The notes under the pieces: model-generated
What the model saw: the letters and a program-made list of their open reading frames with translations, nothing else
Told to the model about the DNA's origin: nothing
Database searches by the model: none
Assembly (NCBI GenBank): GCA_015680685.1
Contig: MNCI01020745.1
Location: forward strand, 215,626-279,625
DNA: 64,000 nt
Source of the DNA: Gnetum montanum
Taxonomy: Eukaryota; Streptophyta; Gnetopsida; Gnetales; Gnetaceae
Direction of reading: 5' to 3'
Part shown: in pieces, positions 35,096 to 47,352 of the stretch
Layout: every line of letters starts with the position of its first letter
Numbering within the stretch: the stretch's first letter is position 1
Translations under genes and position numbers: made by a program

Positions 35096-36091
35096 TGATG
35101 AGACGTGATTCGCATGAGCCATGATATCACGTACGCGATATCGTAGTCCACTGCCATATCTATAAATAAGAGGTGGATCTCCCTTGTTTCCCCATCCTAA
35201 GTTAGAAGTAGGGAAACTCTAGCAGTTTGATCACTCCAGAGATAGAATATTTTCCATGTGCCCACAGTAGGAGTCCTAAAGTGAACGGATCTTTATTTGA
35301 GCAACATTGTACCTAAACACAAGTTGTTTATGGCAATAAAGATGAACTTCCTAGATAAACCTTCTAGTGCATGGAATAGGATTTTATTTATTTTTTTCTC
35401 TCTCACCCTTAAACTCCTAGAATACGGTATGAGTACGACTTGATTACGAGCATCTAAAGATGTGTACGGATAGTCAACGAATCGGCTGCACATTGCATGT
35501 GATATGAGTATGACTTGATTACGAGCATCTAGTGTGACTACTTGGTAACCTAGTGGCGTATTCAGGATCTGTGCTTAGTAATCCCAGTGGTAGTCGTGCA
35601 CCAATATGTGTACAATTAGTCAAGGAATCAGCTGCCCATCGCACTTAGGCTAGATTAGATTCTCTCAACCCTTTCCTCCTAGTTAAGTGCCTCAGTACAA
35701 CCACTTCGAGCACGTGCGTTACACGTGGTCATCCCAGTGATGATTAGCGTTTGGTAGTCGCGGTTGCATCGATTCAAGGTATGTATGGTAAGTGGAAATG
35801 GATGCTAACACTAGGTTAATTTAGACTTAGTCATTAGTTAGAATTAGTTTCTTTCTCAACCCTTCACCTCAATAGCATAGGAGAAAAACATAAAAAGATA
35901 TAAAAATCATATACCTTAGACTTACTTAACCATACACCGTGACAACTACAAGTAAGTCTAGGAAGACAACGAATGATTAACCCTAAGTGTTCCATGGGGC
36001 GTGTAGGCACTTAGTCTATGGAGTTCAACCGGATCGCATGTGCTATGCTCGTTTCGTATGGTTGAGTGTAGGGGTACCTCACCACTCATCA
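35096..36091 (+). repeat. 3' LTR of B
   Basis: 996 bp, TGATGAGACG...CACTCATCA, TATAAATA at 35161-35168. U3 is shorter than in the 5' LTR: one palindromic GATATC pair at 35123-35144. Confidence 0.94.
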
Positions 36092-36770
36092 GATACTATG
36101 TATAGCATCCCATATCTCTTGGAAATATGCATGTTTATACTTCTTTCTACTACTATCTAGCAAGATACCATAGGCCTACAACCCCATACATGAAGTTATA
36201 GCCTTATGTACATCAACTAGTAGTGAAATCATCCTATCAAGCTCCCAATCCTCTACCACTAGTCCCATAATCGATCATGCTAGGGGAACTATCAATACAA
36301 CTGTAGCAGAAAAGTACTACTATGGTAGTTAGTATATAGAAAGAGGATCATATGANAAAGAATAGATTTTGAAAATCCTTTGATTTATTTACAAATTACT
36401 AGAAATTAATCATACAAACATACAAGAACTACAACCATACAAGACATGTAACCTACCACAATTAAGGAACTACAACATAAGACTAGAGCTTGTAGATCAA
36501 TCAATCACTATCCTTTGGGATAAATAGAAGATGTGATGATGATTATTAATGAGTGTTATTATCTAGCAAATTTTCTTTGATCGATGCAAAGAATGATAAG
36601 AAGGATCTTTCTATCATTATGGAAAGAGCATGGCTTAGCATAATTAATTCTAATCTAGGAATGAGAGACTTATCCTTGGAAATCTTTGAGAAAGATGAGA
36701 AAGGAGTCATACAAACATAAAGAATTCCATGCATTACTTATGATGAAAAAGAATGCAATTTTAGACCAAA
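36092..36770 (+). pseudogene. gag end and protease relic of C (after B)
   Basis: Starts with the GATAC copy, then continues the C frame: a Pro/Tyr-rich linker, then from about 36480 a protease part matching A and B (LELVDQSITI and an ERAWLSIINSNL-like segment near 36620-36660). Heavily mutated. An undetermined base lies at 36356. Confidence 0.7.
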
Positions 36771-38520
36771 AGTTTAAAATATCAACACAATCCTCACATG
36801 ATCCCACAACAAATTTGAAAGCCAAGCATGGCCACTAAACCAAAAGATATCAAGTGATTAAGAAATAAGAATATAAACTATCCAAAACATGCATGGAAAA
36901 ATCTAATCAATTTATCAACTCCTACCTCAAGAAATGACCCAAATAGTGAACTTAAAAAATGATATTCAAAACCATTTGATACGTCAACAACAAGTAATAA
37001 ACATGGAGACTCAAAATCCAAAATTAAGAATAAACAATAGAACATATTTACACCTTTTAAAATAGAAAGAAAATATTACCCAAACAATATATGTATATTT
37101 AAAAGATCAAAACTTGATTATCATCAATGTTACATGGGATAATAAACAAAAATCTAAATCAATAAGGATGATAAGTAAGGATCCTAGGGATGTACAGTTC
37201 ATTTTTTGAACACTTGCCATGAGTTCAGTTGTAGGGAAGGTACCCTATCTTGAAGTAGAAATTGATAAATGAAATTTAAACTTTTTTTTATATAATTTTT
37301 TGGTTTACAATATTTCTCATAGTTTTCTTGAATTCCTATCATTTTTCTACATTCTTTAATATATTTTCTATTATTTAATATTTTTTTCATATTTCTTATC
37401 ATTTTTTATCCTTTAATACCTTCCAGGTTCTTTTTATGTTTCTATTCTTACCTATTTCTTATTCTTTTTATAGTTTTACCATTTCTCATGTACATATTTT
37501 TGTTGATTTTTCTAATAAAGTGTAAAGGAATAAACAAGATGTAGTTAAAATAATAAGAACTTCACCCTATGTTATGAAATCATTAAAGGATTGATTGTAT
37601 ATACAATAAGACCATATCATCCATCCAATCACTTCTAATAATAAGAGGTTCTTATGATGGACATAATGACATTCTTTTCACAATAAAATTAAAATAAATC
37701 TATGATCATTATGTTTGAATGGAATGGTGAAGAACCAAATAAGAATGAAAAGGGTGTGACATTAAGAGGATTTGTGGATTTTCTAGAGCTACTACTATGA
37801 GTATTATTATGTTGTTAAGTTGTATTATTTACTTAAGTTCTAATCAAAAATAGAAATGTATTTTAATATAAGTGTTACCTTGCCATGTCACTGGAAAGAC
37901 ATGTTACCCAGGCCTAAAAGTAGGCGAATTCTTAGGAATTTTAAGGTTTCTTGGACTTGTATTGGCTATGAAGATAGATAGACATGTTACCCACGCCTAA
38001 ATATGCTCTTGTGTCCAATGTCCAAGTCTACTTTTAAAATAAACTATCATTATTAAATTGCTTCCTAGTACTTAATTGTCAAGTAATGCTACTTGTAAAA
38101 TTTGTAGTAGTGATAGTCTTATGGTTGCCAATTTTGGAATGATACAATGTGATGTCATTGGTAAGTGGTATGGACTTGATTTGGATTTTGGATAAAAAGG
38201 CTAATGATCAATTTAGCCATGCATTACACATAGAATTCATTACCCTTATAGTAAGACATCTCACATCCCATTTTCTACAATCCTTGCAACTACTATTTCA
38301 CCTTGCTATTATATATAGTTATAATTTGATGGTTTAGTACAATATAGAATTATTTTCTTATTTGAAAAATACTAATATGTGTGTTTTGGAAGATAGGTAT
38401 GATTTACATTCAACTCCTTGAGTGCCTATGGACACTTGGTAAATGTGGTTATTATACAAGGGCATTAAGGGTAGGAGCCTTCTTTGGGGAGAACTATCTT
38501 GTATAAAAATTTTGTTTTAT
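36771..38520 (+). other. 3' noncoding region of C
   Basis: AT-rich and noncoding. It retains both conserved blocks of the family, at 37752-37774 (starting GGGTGTGACATT) and from 38481 (tctttggggagaac), which identifies it as the 3' region of C despite strong drift. A short direct repeat (gacatgttaccca) occurs near 37898 and 37984. Confidence 0.6.
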
Positions 38521-39120
38521 ACTTGATGGATAATTCCAAATTATCTTATACCTCTTGAATAATCATGTAGTCATCATTATTTCCTTATATATTCATACTT
38601 ATAAGTTTAACAATTTTGATCAAACCATCTCCTTAAAATCTTTGTTGACTTACCTTGCCAAACTCCTTTAATATAATTTTGACATTAATTCCTCACATTC
38701 TAAACATCATCTATGATCAAGAACTATTTGGATCACCTTTACACCTTTCAACATACCCATTCCATTCATTTTTTTATTAGATTTTGTAAATATTTTGAAA
38801 ATTTCAATAACGATATCATAGATGTGATATATGAGGCCCTGTTATATTACATCAACAATGTTGCATCTATCATATCGGTTCAACATAAATCTATATATAC
38901 ATGTAGGCCATTACAAAATTTTTTCATTCCATTGTTTCTCATAAGGGGAGTTCATGTTTGAAACACCACCAAAAATTCATGTTGTAACCTTCATTTCCTA
39001 GCTTGAGGTAAGGATTCATTGTAAATGTGAGATACGTAGTCTATGAGCTACAATCTTGCATATTTCAACTTTTTGAGGCCCAAAAATGCTTCAAAAGTTA
39101 CTATTGCCTCACTTCCAAAG
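38521..39120. other. Unassigned AT-rich segment
   Basis: Between recognisable C sequence and the E LTR. A segment near 38812-38835 (cgatatcatagatgtgata) resembles the U3 of C and D, so a truncated 3' LTR of C is possible but not shown. No gene supported. Confidence 0.4.
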
Positions 39121-40462
39121 TAGAGAAAGGTACCTAGTGTCTACATCTAGGCTAGGAAAGGCTGAAATACCTTGGAAATGCTAAAATTGGCATTTTCATG
39201 GGTTTTTGTAGGGGTATAGCCCCAACTACGTTGGATCCATTTTTAGTAGACATAGTAGTCATAGTAGCCAACCTAATCACTACCAAGACCTAGTAGAAGT
39301 CTAAAGTTGGAATTGTTGAAATTTTTATTTTCCAAAAATAGCCAACATAGTCATCCCAAGTCAACAATAGCCAGTGTAGACAACATTCTCCACTAGGCAT
39401 GACACTTTCCACTAGATTCCACCATTTCCATAGTTTCTAATTGTTTGCATATATTCCACCACTTTTGATATTTTCTAACAACCTTAGCATAGTCGACCAA
39501 TGCTAATGTAGTAAGAATGGTGCTAGCATAGTCACAAAAGTCCATTTACTATTTATAGTAAATGGATGGATTTTGTGGTTGTAGCCCATTCTAGACTTAC
39601 TATATATGGTAACTATGCTAAAAGTAGATTACTATTGACTAAGGCTAGTGTAGTAAGGATGGTAATAGTGTAGTCACAAAAGTTCATTTACTATTTATAG
39701 TAAATGGATGGGTTTTGTGGTCATCGTCCATTGTAGACTTACCACAAATAGTAACTACATTGGGACAGGATGATCATTACAACCTACACATTGATACCAA
39801 TCTATTAGCAATCATGGTAGTTATGCATAGGTCCAAATATAGTAATCCTACCTTATAAAAATCCAACATGAACACCATTTTCAAGTTCCAACTTTTGGGA
39901 AATTCCAACACTTTTGCATTCCCAACACTTTAACATTTTGCAACCTCTTGTAGCAATTCTAAAGTTCACCTATGTAACAGTAATTTTTGCACTTCCATAA
40001 CTACCAAAGCTTATTTTTATCCTTGTTTCTACTTTTCGGTAGTAGAAAGTGATACTACACTAGGCACAAAGACTTCCACATAGCAACAATTGCACTAAAA
40101 GATGAAAATCCATTTCCATAACCACATTGTAGACCCTACTTGAAATTAATAGAAAGTTTCTAGAAATTGAAACTTGGAAAAAATTGGATCACGAGGTTGT
40201 CATAGAATACATCCTACCTTCTCCAACAAACTTCAAGATCTTGCAAGAAACTTTTGGTGCCCTTAGCACAAAATTTGTACTTTGTGATCCTTATTCTTTA
40301 TTTTCATTTAAATAAAGTTATAGTTCATGTTGTGCAAGTTTTAGTTTATGTTTTCATTTCTACACTTGTTTTCATTTTCAAATTTATAACTGCAACTTCA
40401 TTTCCATTTATGTTTACATTTTTCATTTTTGTCTTCATTTCTGATTTTGTCTAGCACCAACA
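39121..40462 (+). repeat. LTR of E
   Basis: The start matches the G LTR (acctagtgtctacatctagg against acctagtatctatatttgag) and the end CA is followed by a primer-like TGGTGC. TATAAAAA at 39854-39861 lies at the place of TATAAAAG in G. A 142-bp tandem duplication at about 39488-39771 carries a 10-bp inverted repeat (ccatttacta/tagtaaatgg). Many ctagcatagtc and ctagtgtag words are shared with E's tandem array. Confidence 0.68.
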
Positions 40463-40468
40463 GTTTTT

Positions 40469-40488
40469 TGGTGCAAGAAGGAGGGCCT
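40469..40488 (+). other. Primer-site candidate of E
   Basis: TGGTGCAAGAAGGAGGGCCT stands six bases after the LTR end. G has TGGTGCTAAAATTAGGGCCT at the matching place. The tRNA is not assigned. Confidence 0.5.
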
Positions 40489-40969
40489 CCACCTAAATTC
40501 TTGGCCAAAACCCATTTTCAACTATCACATTTTTAAGTTCTCAAACATGTGAACATATTTCATTGAAATGTTGTAAACTAGTGTAGTTGGGTTTTCATTG
40601 TACTTTCACAATAGTTGTTGGATTTCTAGGGGCCAACATAGATTTGCTGGGAAATCTAGTGGAATAAACCACATTTTCTACTCCCACCACCTAGTGTAGT
40701 TAGTTGGTATTTGCCATTTCAAAACTTGATTCCATTGGGAAAACCCAATTCCATTGGAAAAATCCATTTCCTTTGGAAAACCCCATTTTTGTTGGGAAAA
40801 CCCAATTTTGTTGGAAAGACCTAATTCCGTTCACCACTTTTTCCCATTTTCACCACTCAGTAGTAGTTTCCCACTACCTTTTTTATTTTTAGTTAATTAC
40901 ATTAGTGGATTATTCCACTTACTACATTTTTTACTAAAATAGTAAAAAGGCTAAAACCATCTTTTGACA
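40489..40969 (+). other. Leader of E with 19-bp tandem repeats
   Basis: Noncoding leader before gag. At 40729-40829 about five imperfect 19-bp units (attccattgggaaaaccca) follow one another. Confidence 0.65.
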
Positions 40970-43900
40970 ATGTCTTTCAACCAATCAACCATCCTACCCC
41001 CTAACCTAAAAAATATGACATCCAACTAAGACGCAGTTTATGTTTATGACTCAAAAGATCCCATGGTCATAAAACAAAGGTAATCACTTAGGCAAAGGGG
41101 AAAATAGCTAGATTTCATGATTATCAATGAGGTGTTTTATTACCTTCTCTGTGCCAAGATACAAGTTGGGATTCTAATACCATGCTTCAAATCTAATGCT
41201 AAGTGTTATTTTCAAAACATACAGTGGGATGGGAAAGAATACATCCCATCTCCTTAAGATAAAATCCCCCTCACTGACTTTTATACACAAATGCTCATAC
41301 AACTCATAGAGGTTGATGAGCTTAGTGAGGGAATTAACTCATAGGATAGTCAAGAAGAGGAAGATGAGTTTGAGGCTGAATAGAAGCCAAAAACCTTCAT
41401 TGGAAGTCTTTTTCAATCTTTGGTTTCCCAAACCACTGCACCCAACTCCACATCTTTTATCTCATCAATGGAACAAGTCCCTCGATCCAGCTATCCTACT
41501 ATCTATTTCATCCTATTTGAGTCTACACCCTTTATTACCACACAGCAAACACAACCTATGTCTTAGTCCATCTCCTTGTTATCATCAATACCCTTTGTCA
41601 CATAACCTTACTTCGTTCACCCAACGTAAGTGATGTCTACCTCAACATCTCCTATTGCCATGCCAATAAGATCCTCATTAGAGCCCCAAGAAACACAAGT
41701 GCCTCATCCTCATTTCATCCCTTTTCACATCACAACTTCCAACTCAAACATCTTTTTCACTAGTTAGCCCATCCATGAAAATCATAACTCAGCCTCTCCC
41801 TTCGAAACTACAGCCTATCATGAGGCCACTAGCCTCATAACTTCTTCCTCAACCATCAACACAAGCACTATAGCCCATAAGGATGTCACAAGGCTTGGAT
41901 TAAGCTTTCCAAATGATCCAAGACCTTAATGAAGACTTGCAAAAACTTAAAGCCAACACAACTTAGATGGTTAAGGTTCTATATTTCTACTAAGATGATC
42001 CTATAAGCCCTATGGTACCTCAAATAACCTTGCCCATAGGTTTACCTATTCCAAACTTTACCAAATATAGTGGTGAAGGGTATCCTAATGCACATCTATT
42101 TACCTTCCAATCTAAGTGCCTCTTTTTGCAAGCTTAGTCACATATGATACTAAGGATTTTCCCCATGTCTCTCAAAGGTAATGTTCTAGATTGGTACCAA
42201 ATCTTGCGTAGAGGTTCAATCTCTTCCCTTGAGAACTTGATTAACCGATTTGTCAACCACTTTAGATACAACTTGATGTTGAATGCCACATTATATCAAC
42301 TAATGAAAGTGAAGTAGGGGCCGCTTGAATCGGTCAAAAGTTTCATTAAAAGGTGAAACTCAACACTTAATGAAATTCTAGAGCCTATTGCTAAAACTTA
42401 CCTCTTAACCACCTTTAGGAGAGCAATAAATGACTTTATCAAGTTAAGGCTTTACTACCTAGAGCCCTAATCACTAAGCCAAGCCTTCTCACAAACTAAG
42501 AACATTGAGGAGGTATTTGAGACAAGCAACGATCTAGCCTATGTGGCCTATAAAAATCAACATGCAAGGAGGGATAGGGATAAAGCTAGGCAAAAACATA
42601 CAACTATGACAGCAATAGCAAAAAATTCAAAACAAGTACAGAGGTGAGGATCACCATCATGTAACACATCTTCCAACTCATCCCAAATATCCACTTTCTA
42701 CACCCCAAATCAACCAAGACCAAACATTGGACATAAGGATAAGTCTTAGTACACTAGGTTGCCTATGAAGTCCTCCAAGCTTCTAGGATAGTTGCTTAAA
42801 GATGATGGTATACAACATAAGCAACTATCTAGAGTGGCTCATAATAGGTATGATCATCTTTGTGACATAGCTAAAGACCAAACAATAGCTATCAAAGATG
42901 ATCCAAAGCTATGTAAGTACTTCAAACTAGATAGGTATTACCATTATCATCAAATGGCTAGTCATGACACTAATTTTTACCTAGCATTAAAGGATGACCT
43001 CTAAAAAATGATAGATAATGGGAAGTTGGTGTTAAATGATCCCAACTTTGAAAGAACCAAGAACAAGTCCTATATCATAACCTCATTCACAAAAATCAAA
43101 TGGTCTAATCCTCTTAGGAAACTATTTGTCATCGAAGTACCATCATGATCCCAAAACACAAAGCCTAGAGAGCCATTTATCATATGTGTGCCACCTCCTT
43201 CGATCCCTAAAGAGTATTTCATCATATTTGTCTTCTCCTTTAGTGGATTAATGTAATTAATGAGTTTCTAATCCTCCAAAGCCTAGGAAACCATTCATTA
43301 TTTGGGTCCCTCCACCTTCAACAAGTAAGCCTACAACAACAACCCATGACCAAAGCCCGCCTATAGTAGCTCACAAGTCAGAGGTTAGCAAGAAACCACC
43401 ATCACAATTGAGACAAAAGAAACCTATCATCAAACCAATAAATAATCCCACTAAAGGTAACCAACTAAGACCTACACTAAGATCAATTGCATCCATCGAC
43501 AAGGGGCCCAAGGCACATGCACCAAAAAATAAGCTATAAACTCTAAGAAGGATGGAGGAGGTTAGAACCACTAAAGCTAAAACATTGCATGCCAAGGAAA
43601 ATAATTTCCTTGTAGCAAAGAAGTAAGAAAAATAGTGCCTTAAGAAAAAGAACATGGCACCAAACTTGTATGACTTAGTCATGGCTTCTCATGCTCATGG
43701 GGATGCACTAGCTTAAGTGTTAACCTCTATCCCTATGAGTGAAGATGTGCCCACCAATAGAGAGTCTATCCACTCTATCATTGAACAAGCTTCACTTAGG
43801 AATAATAAGCATTAAACAATGCTCAAATTTCATGAAAATGAGGTGAATATTGACTTTTGAAATGGAGAAGTGTTATCTACTCCTCTCCTCATTACTATAT

Positions 43901-44400
43901 GTGTTGGTAGATACAAGGTTCACCATGTTCATGTGGATGACGGGGCAATACCTAATGTGGTACCATTTTCCAATGTTGATAAGCTAGGGCTAACTAAGAA
44001 CATCCAAGAAACCACTACCTCAACACTTAAATCATTCAATGGGTCATGAGTAGTAGTGCAAGGTTTCATCTCCTTAGATTTCATAGCTAGTGCCCAATTC
44101 CCTAGTGGTTAAATAGATACTTGGTTTCAACTTGATCTTAGGAAGGCCATGGTTAACAAAGCTTCACATGAACTCATTTCCTATATACCAAGAGATCCAT
44201 TTACCATATGAGGGATGGGAAATTATGATTCATGGAGACAATATGTCAATATCATCAATTAACTATGTCAACATCAACTAAGGTTTAAAGGTGGAGTTTC
44301 AAGAGGAGATACCCAAAACTTAAGCTAAGGCCAATACTGAGAGCAAAACCAATAATGAGAATAACTATAATGATAGCAACATTAACTCTGCAATATGAAG
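40970..44400 (+). pseudogene. gag-protease of E (decayed)
   Basis: ATG 40970 (MSFNQSTILPPNL) matches the G gag start in position. The gag core near 42030-42450 has LPIPNFTKYSGEGYPNAHLF and FVNHFRYNL. A knuckle-like segment near 42920-43010 (KYFKLDRYYHYHQMASHDTN) has lost its cysteines. The protease near 43870-44130 has HVHVDDGAIPNVVPF where related Tat proteases have VDGG. Stops occur throughout and the frame changes several times. Assignment to the Tat/Ogre branch rests on the gag and protease words and on the RT of the related G unit. Confidence 0.75.
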
Positions 44401-44643
44401 TGACCAACAAAAATGCAAGTAGCTCACCATGTTGAAAAAAAGAGATGGTAAGCATAAGATCATGCCAAAGGGGCTCCTTGATCTATCAAAGGACAAGTAA
44501 CAAGTTTGTAATAAATGTCTCACCACTTCTTTTGTTAGCACTTTCTTACTTTCTTTGCAACATTCTATCATGATTCATGGTTGGTTTTATCCTTATATGC
44601 TCTTTTGAGAGCATCCCATACTTACTAGACAACTATGGATCAT

Positions 44644-44737
44644 GGCTTGCTAAGGCCTAAAATTGGCAACCCTATGGCCTGCTAAGGCCTAAAACTAGCA
44701 ACCCTATGGCCTACTAAGGCCTAAAAATAGCAACTAT
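44644..44737 (+). repeat. 32-bp tandem repeat x3
   Basis: Three copies at a 32-bp step (ggcctgctaaggcctaaaac...), a variant of the 29-bp minisatellite at 55864. It stands directly downstream of gag-protease in both units. Confidence 0.85.
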
Positions 44738-45899
44738 CTTTAGCCTATTTACAACTTATTTGATATCCTTATAGCCTACAGAATAACAATTTACAACCAA
44801 AAATATTAAAATGATTGTTTACAACTTAAAAAATGGACATGGCTGTTTACAACTAAAAATAGGAAAATGATACTAGAATTGAAAATATGAAAATGATAGT
44901 GTGAAACTAAAATTTTAGTTTCATTCCATACTTAGAATAATTTCAAAACACAACAAAATTCCACAAGGTGAAATAACATTGAAAGTAGATGAAATGGTCA
45001 TGGGAAATCACTCACAAAAATTATTTAAAAAATTAATTTAATTCAAACCACCTCTATACCCTTCCTAATATCTAAACTTATCCCCAGGATCATGGGAAGT
45101 TGATGGGAAAAATTTTTCAAAGTCTCAACATTTCCCATCTTCATATGGGTAAATGCATAACAACACTAAAACCTCAATTTTGTGTGACTTTACAAAAACA
45201 TCTGTAAGAAACTAACTACTTAACAAAATTTGATGATTCCATAGTCATTGGAATAATAACCTCATGAAATATAACGTCATAAAAAGAAAACATAAAAATT
45301 CTTAACTATTTTTTCTGAAAAAAAATTTAAAAATGACATGATCATGACCATCATAGGCAAAACCCCATTTTGCATGAGCTGACATAAACACTCACTAAGA
45401 ACAAACTGTTCATTCAAATTCAATGGTTCTATAGCCATTCAAATTCTTGAATGATGAACTAATAACTCATTATAATAAAACCTGAATATTCATAATCACT
45501 TACTACAAAAAAATACCAAAGTTTTCCCTAAAAATTTCCAAGAACTAAAAACCAACTTGACACAACCTAATGGAAACACCCCTACAAAAATTAATCATCA
45601 GGCAGAATCAAGTGGTTCAAAAGCCAAATTGATCAAAAAAACTAATAAATAACCATATAACATTAAAAAATTAAAATATATAACCATTCTTATACAAAAA
45701 AATTCAAAATTAGCATTACTTCTTTGGGAATTTGAACTTCCAAGCTTAACTATGCTAAGGTTTGGATACATACGAGCCTTGGAATACATGACATATTCTA
45801 ATCAATCTTCAAAAAACAATCCAATTCCCAGCTATGACAAGACATAACCAAGCCCAACAAACAAGTATTGACACACATGGGGTTGCAACAAGCTTCAAA
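44738..45899. other. AT-rich spacer of E
   Basis: No coding signal. Composition and short words resemble the G spacer near 57440-58300. Confidence 0.4.
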
Positions 45900-47290
45900 A
45901 TTCACATGAAAAATTAATTCAACATAGGACTACACTAGCCTTGAGAATGGACTATGCTAGCTCAACGTAGTCTAGTAAGACATCTTACCTCCCTTCAACC
46001 CTAAGTAATCCATCCATTTCATCTAGCCTCCAATCGATCTTGAATAGCCATCCCATCTTTCTAAATGCTTTTCTAAGCTTCCATCAGGTTTGAAACATGG
46101 TCAAATGTATCAAATGGTGCTACTTTTTCCTTATTCCACATGACTATGCTAGGGAAACCTAGGGACTACATTGACCTAGCATAGTCCTAGGGTTTAAGGA
46201 TCAAATGGATCATGCAAATCATCACATACCTCTAACACTACATCTTAGAACCTCCACACCTTCCTAGGATCCCTAGTGACCTTAAACTACCAGTCAGTCA
46301 ACCTAAATCCTAGAGAAAACCTACAAATTTGAGTTCTTGCATAGGACTACACTAAGGACTAAGAGGACTATGCTAGGCTAGCATAGTCCTAGTAGGTGCC
46401 TAGCATAGCCCAATTAAAACCCAAAAATCCATCATACACAAACCCAAATCCACCTATGAAGACCTCTAATCCCTGATAGACCAAACATGGAAATAGAAAT
46501 TCAAGTTTTCCAAGGTCAAAATATAGCTTTCTAGAGTTACTACACTAGGCTTACTTAGGCATTGGTGGTGGCTATCATAGTTCACCTAGGAAACCTCGAA
46601 CAACTCACATAATAGTCCAACTCACCTTCTAAGAACCCCAAAATGTAGCAGGACTAAAGGTTAAGACAAACATTGCCCACTGTGGTCCATCCAAAATTAT
46701 TAAAATTACCAAAAAACCATTTAAATTGACCTCTGATGAACCATAAACCACCATTTAAAGCTGTATGACCACAAATCCTATGAATTTTCATCATTTTTAA
46801 CCACTATAATCTTGGCTATGTTGGGAGGAGATTAGGACTACACTGGCCTAATGTAGTCCTAATCTAAGCCTAGCATAGTTCACCAAAAACTCGTTAAAAC
46901 TTGTTAAAAGTGGCTTAAACTACTATCAACAAGCCTTAAAATCCTATCTATGCCTAATTGAGCATCAAAACCTCCATTGTTTCACTATTTTGACCACCAC
47001 CACCTTGACTATGTTGGGGAAAGATGGGACTACGTTAGGCCAACATAGTTCCTACCTAGTGTAGTCCCTACTAGAGCCTAATGTACTCCACAAAAAATTC
47101 ATCAAAAATGACCAAAAATATCCTAAATTCACTACCATTAAATCTTGGGGCCTTGTTAGAACCTCTATCAACCATGTAAACCTATGTAACTATGTTAAGC
47201 TTAGACTATATTGATGGGAAGTTGGAACTACATTGGGCTAGCATAGTCCTAGTCTAGACCTAGTGTAGTCCACATCTTGGATATTAAACC
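45900..47290 (+). repeat. Degenerate tandem array of about 190-200-bp monomers (E)
   Basis: Cores rich in 'ggactatgctag / ctagcatagtcc' recur near 45960, 46150, 46365, 46545, 46840, 47030 and 47225. One core is a perfect inverted repeat (arms 46364-46376 and 46378-46390, 1-nt loop). Between cores the sequence is weakly similar from unit to unit. Confidence 0.7.
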
Positions 47291-47352
47291 AAGGTAAATT
47301 CAACTAAAAGACCACCATTTTCAACTATAGACACATGAAACAAAATCCTTAC

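Larger units (their letters stand above)
28689..36091 (+). mobile_element. Element B: non-autonomous gypsy-type retrotransposon (gag-pro)
   Basis: 7403 bp: LTR, primer site, gag-protease, noncoding region, polypurine tract, LTR, flanked by GATAC. Same architecture as A without A's internal duplication, so B is the better reference copy. No pol. It is inserted into the gag of C. Confidence 0.94.

Noticed and set aside
38780-38960. 3' LTR of element C
   Set aside because: Only a short cgatatcatagatgtgata word matches the C and D U3; no LTR end, primer site or target duplication could be found.
43371-43682. 103-codon minus-strand frame opposite E gag
   Set aside because: Hydrophobic shadow of the Lys/Pro-rich gag linker on plus.
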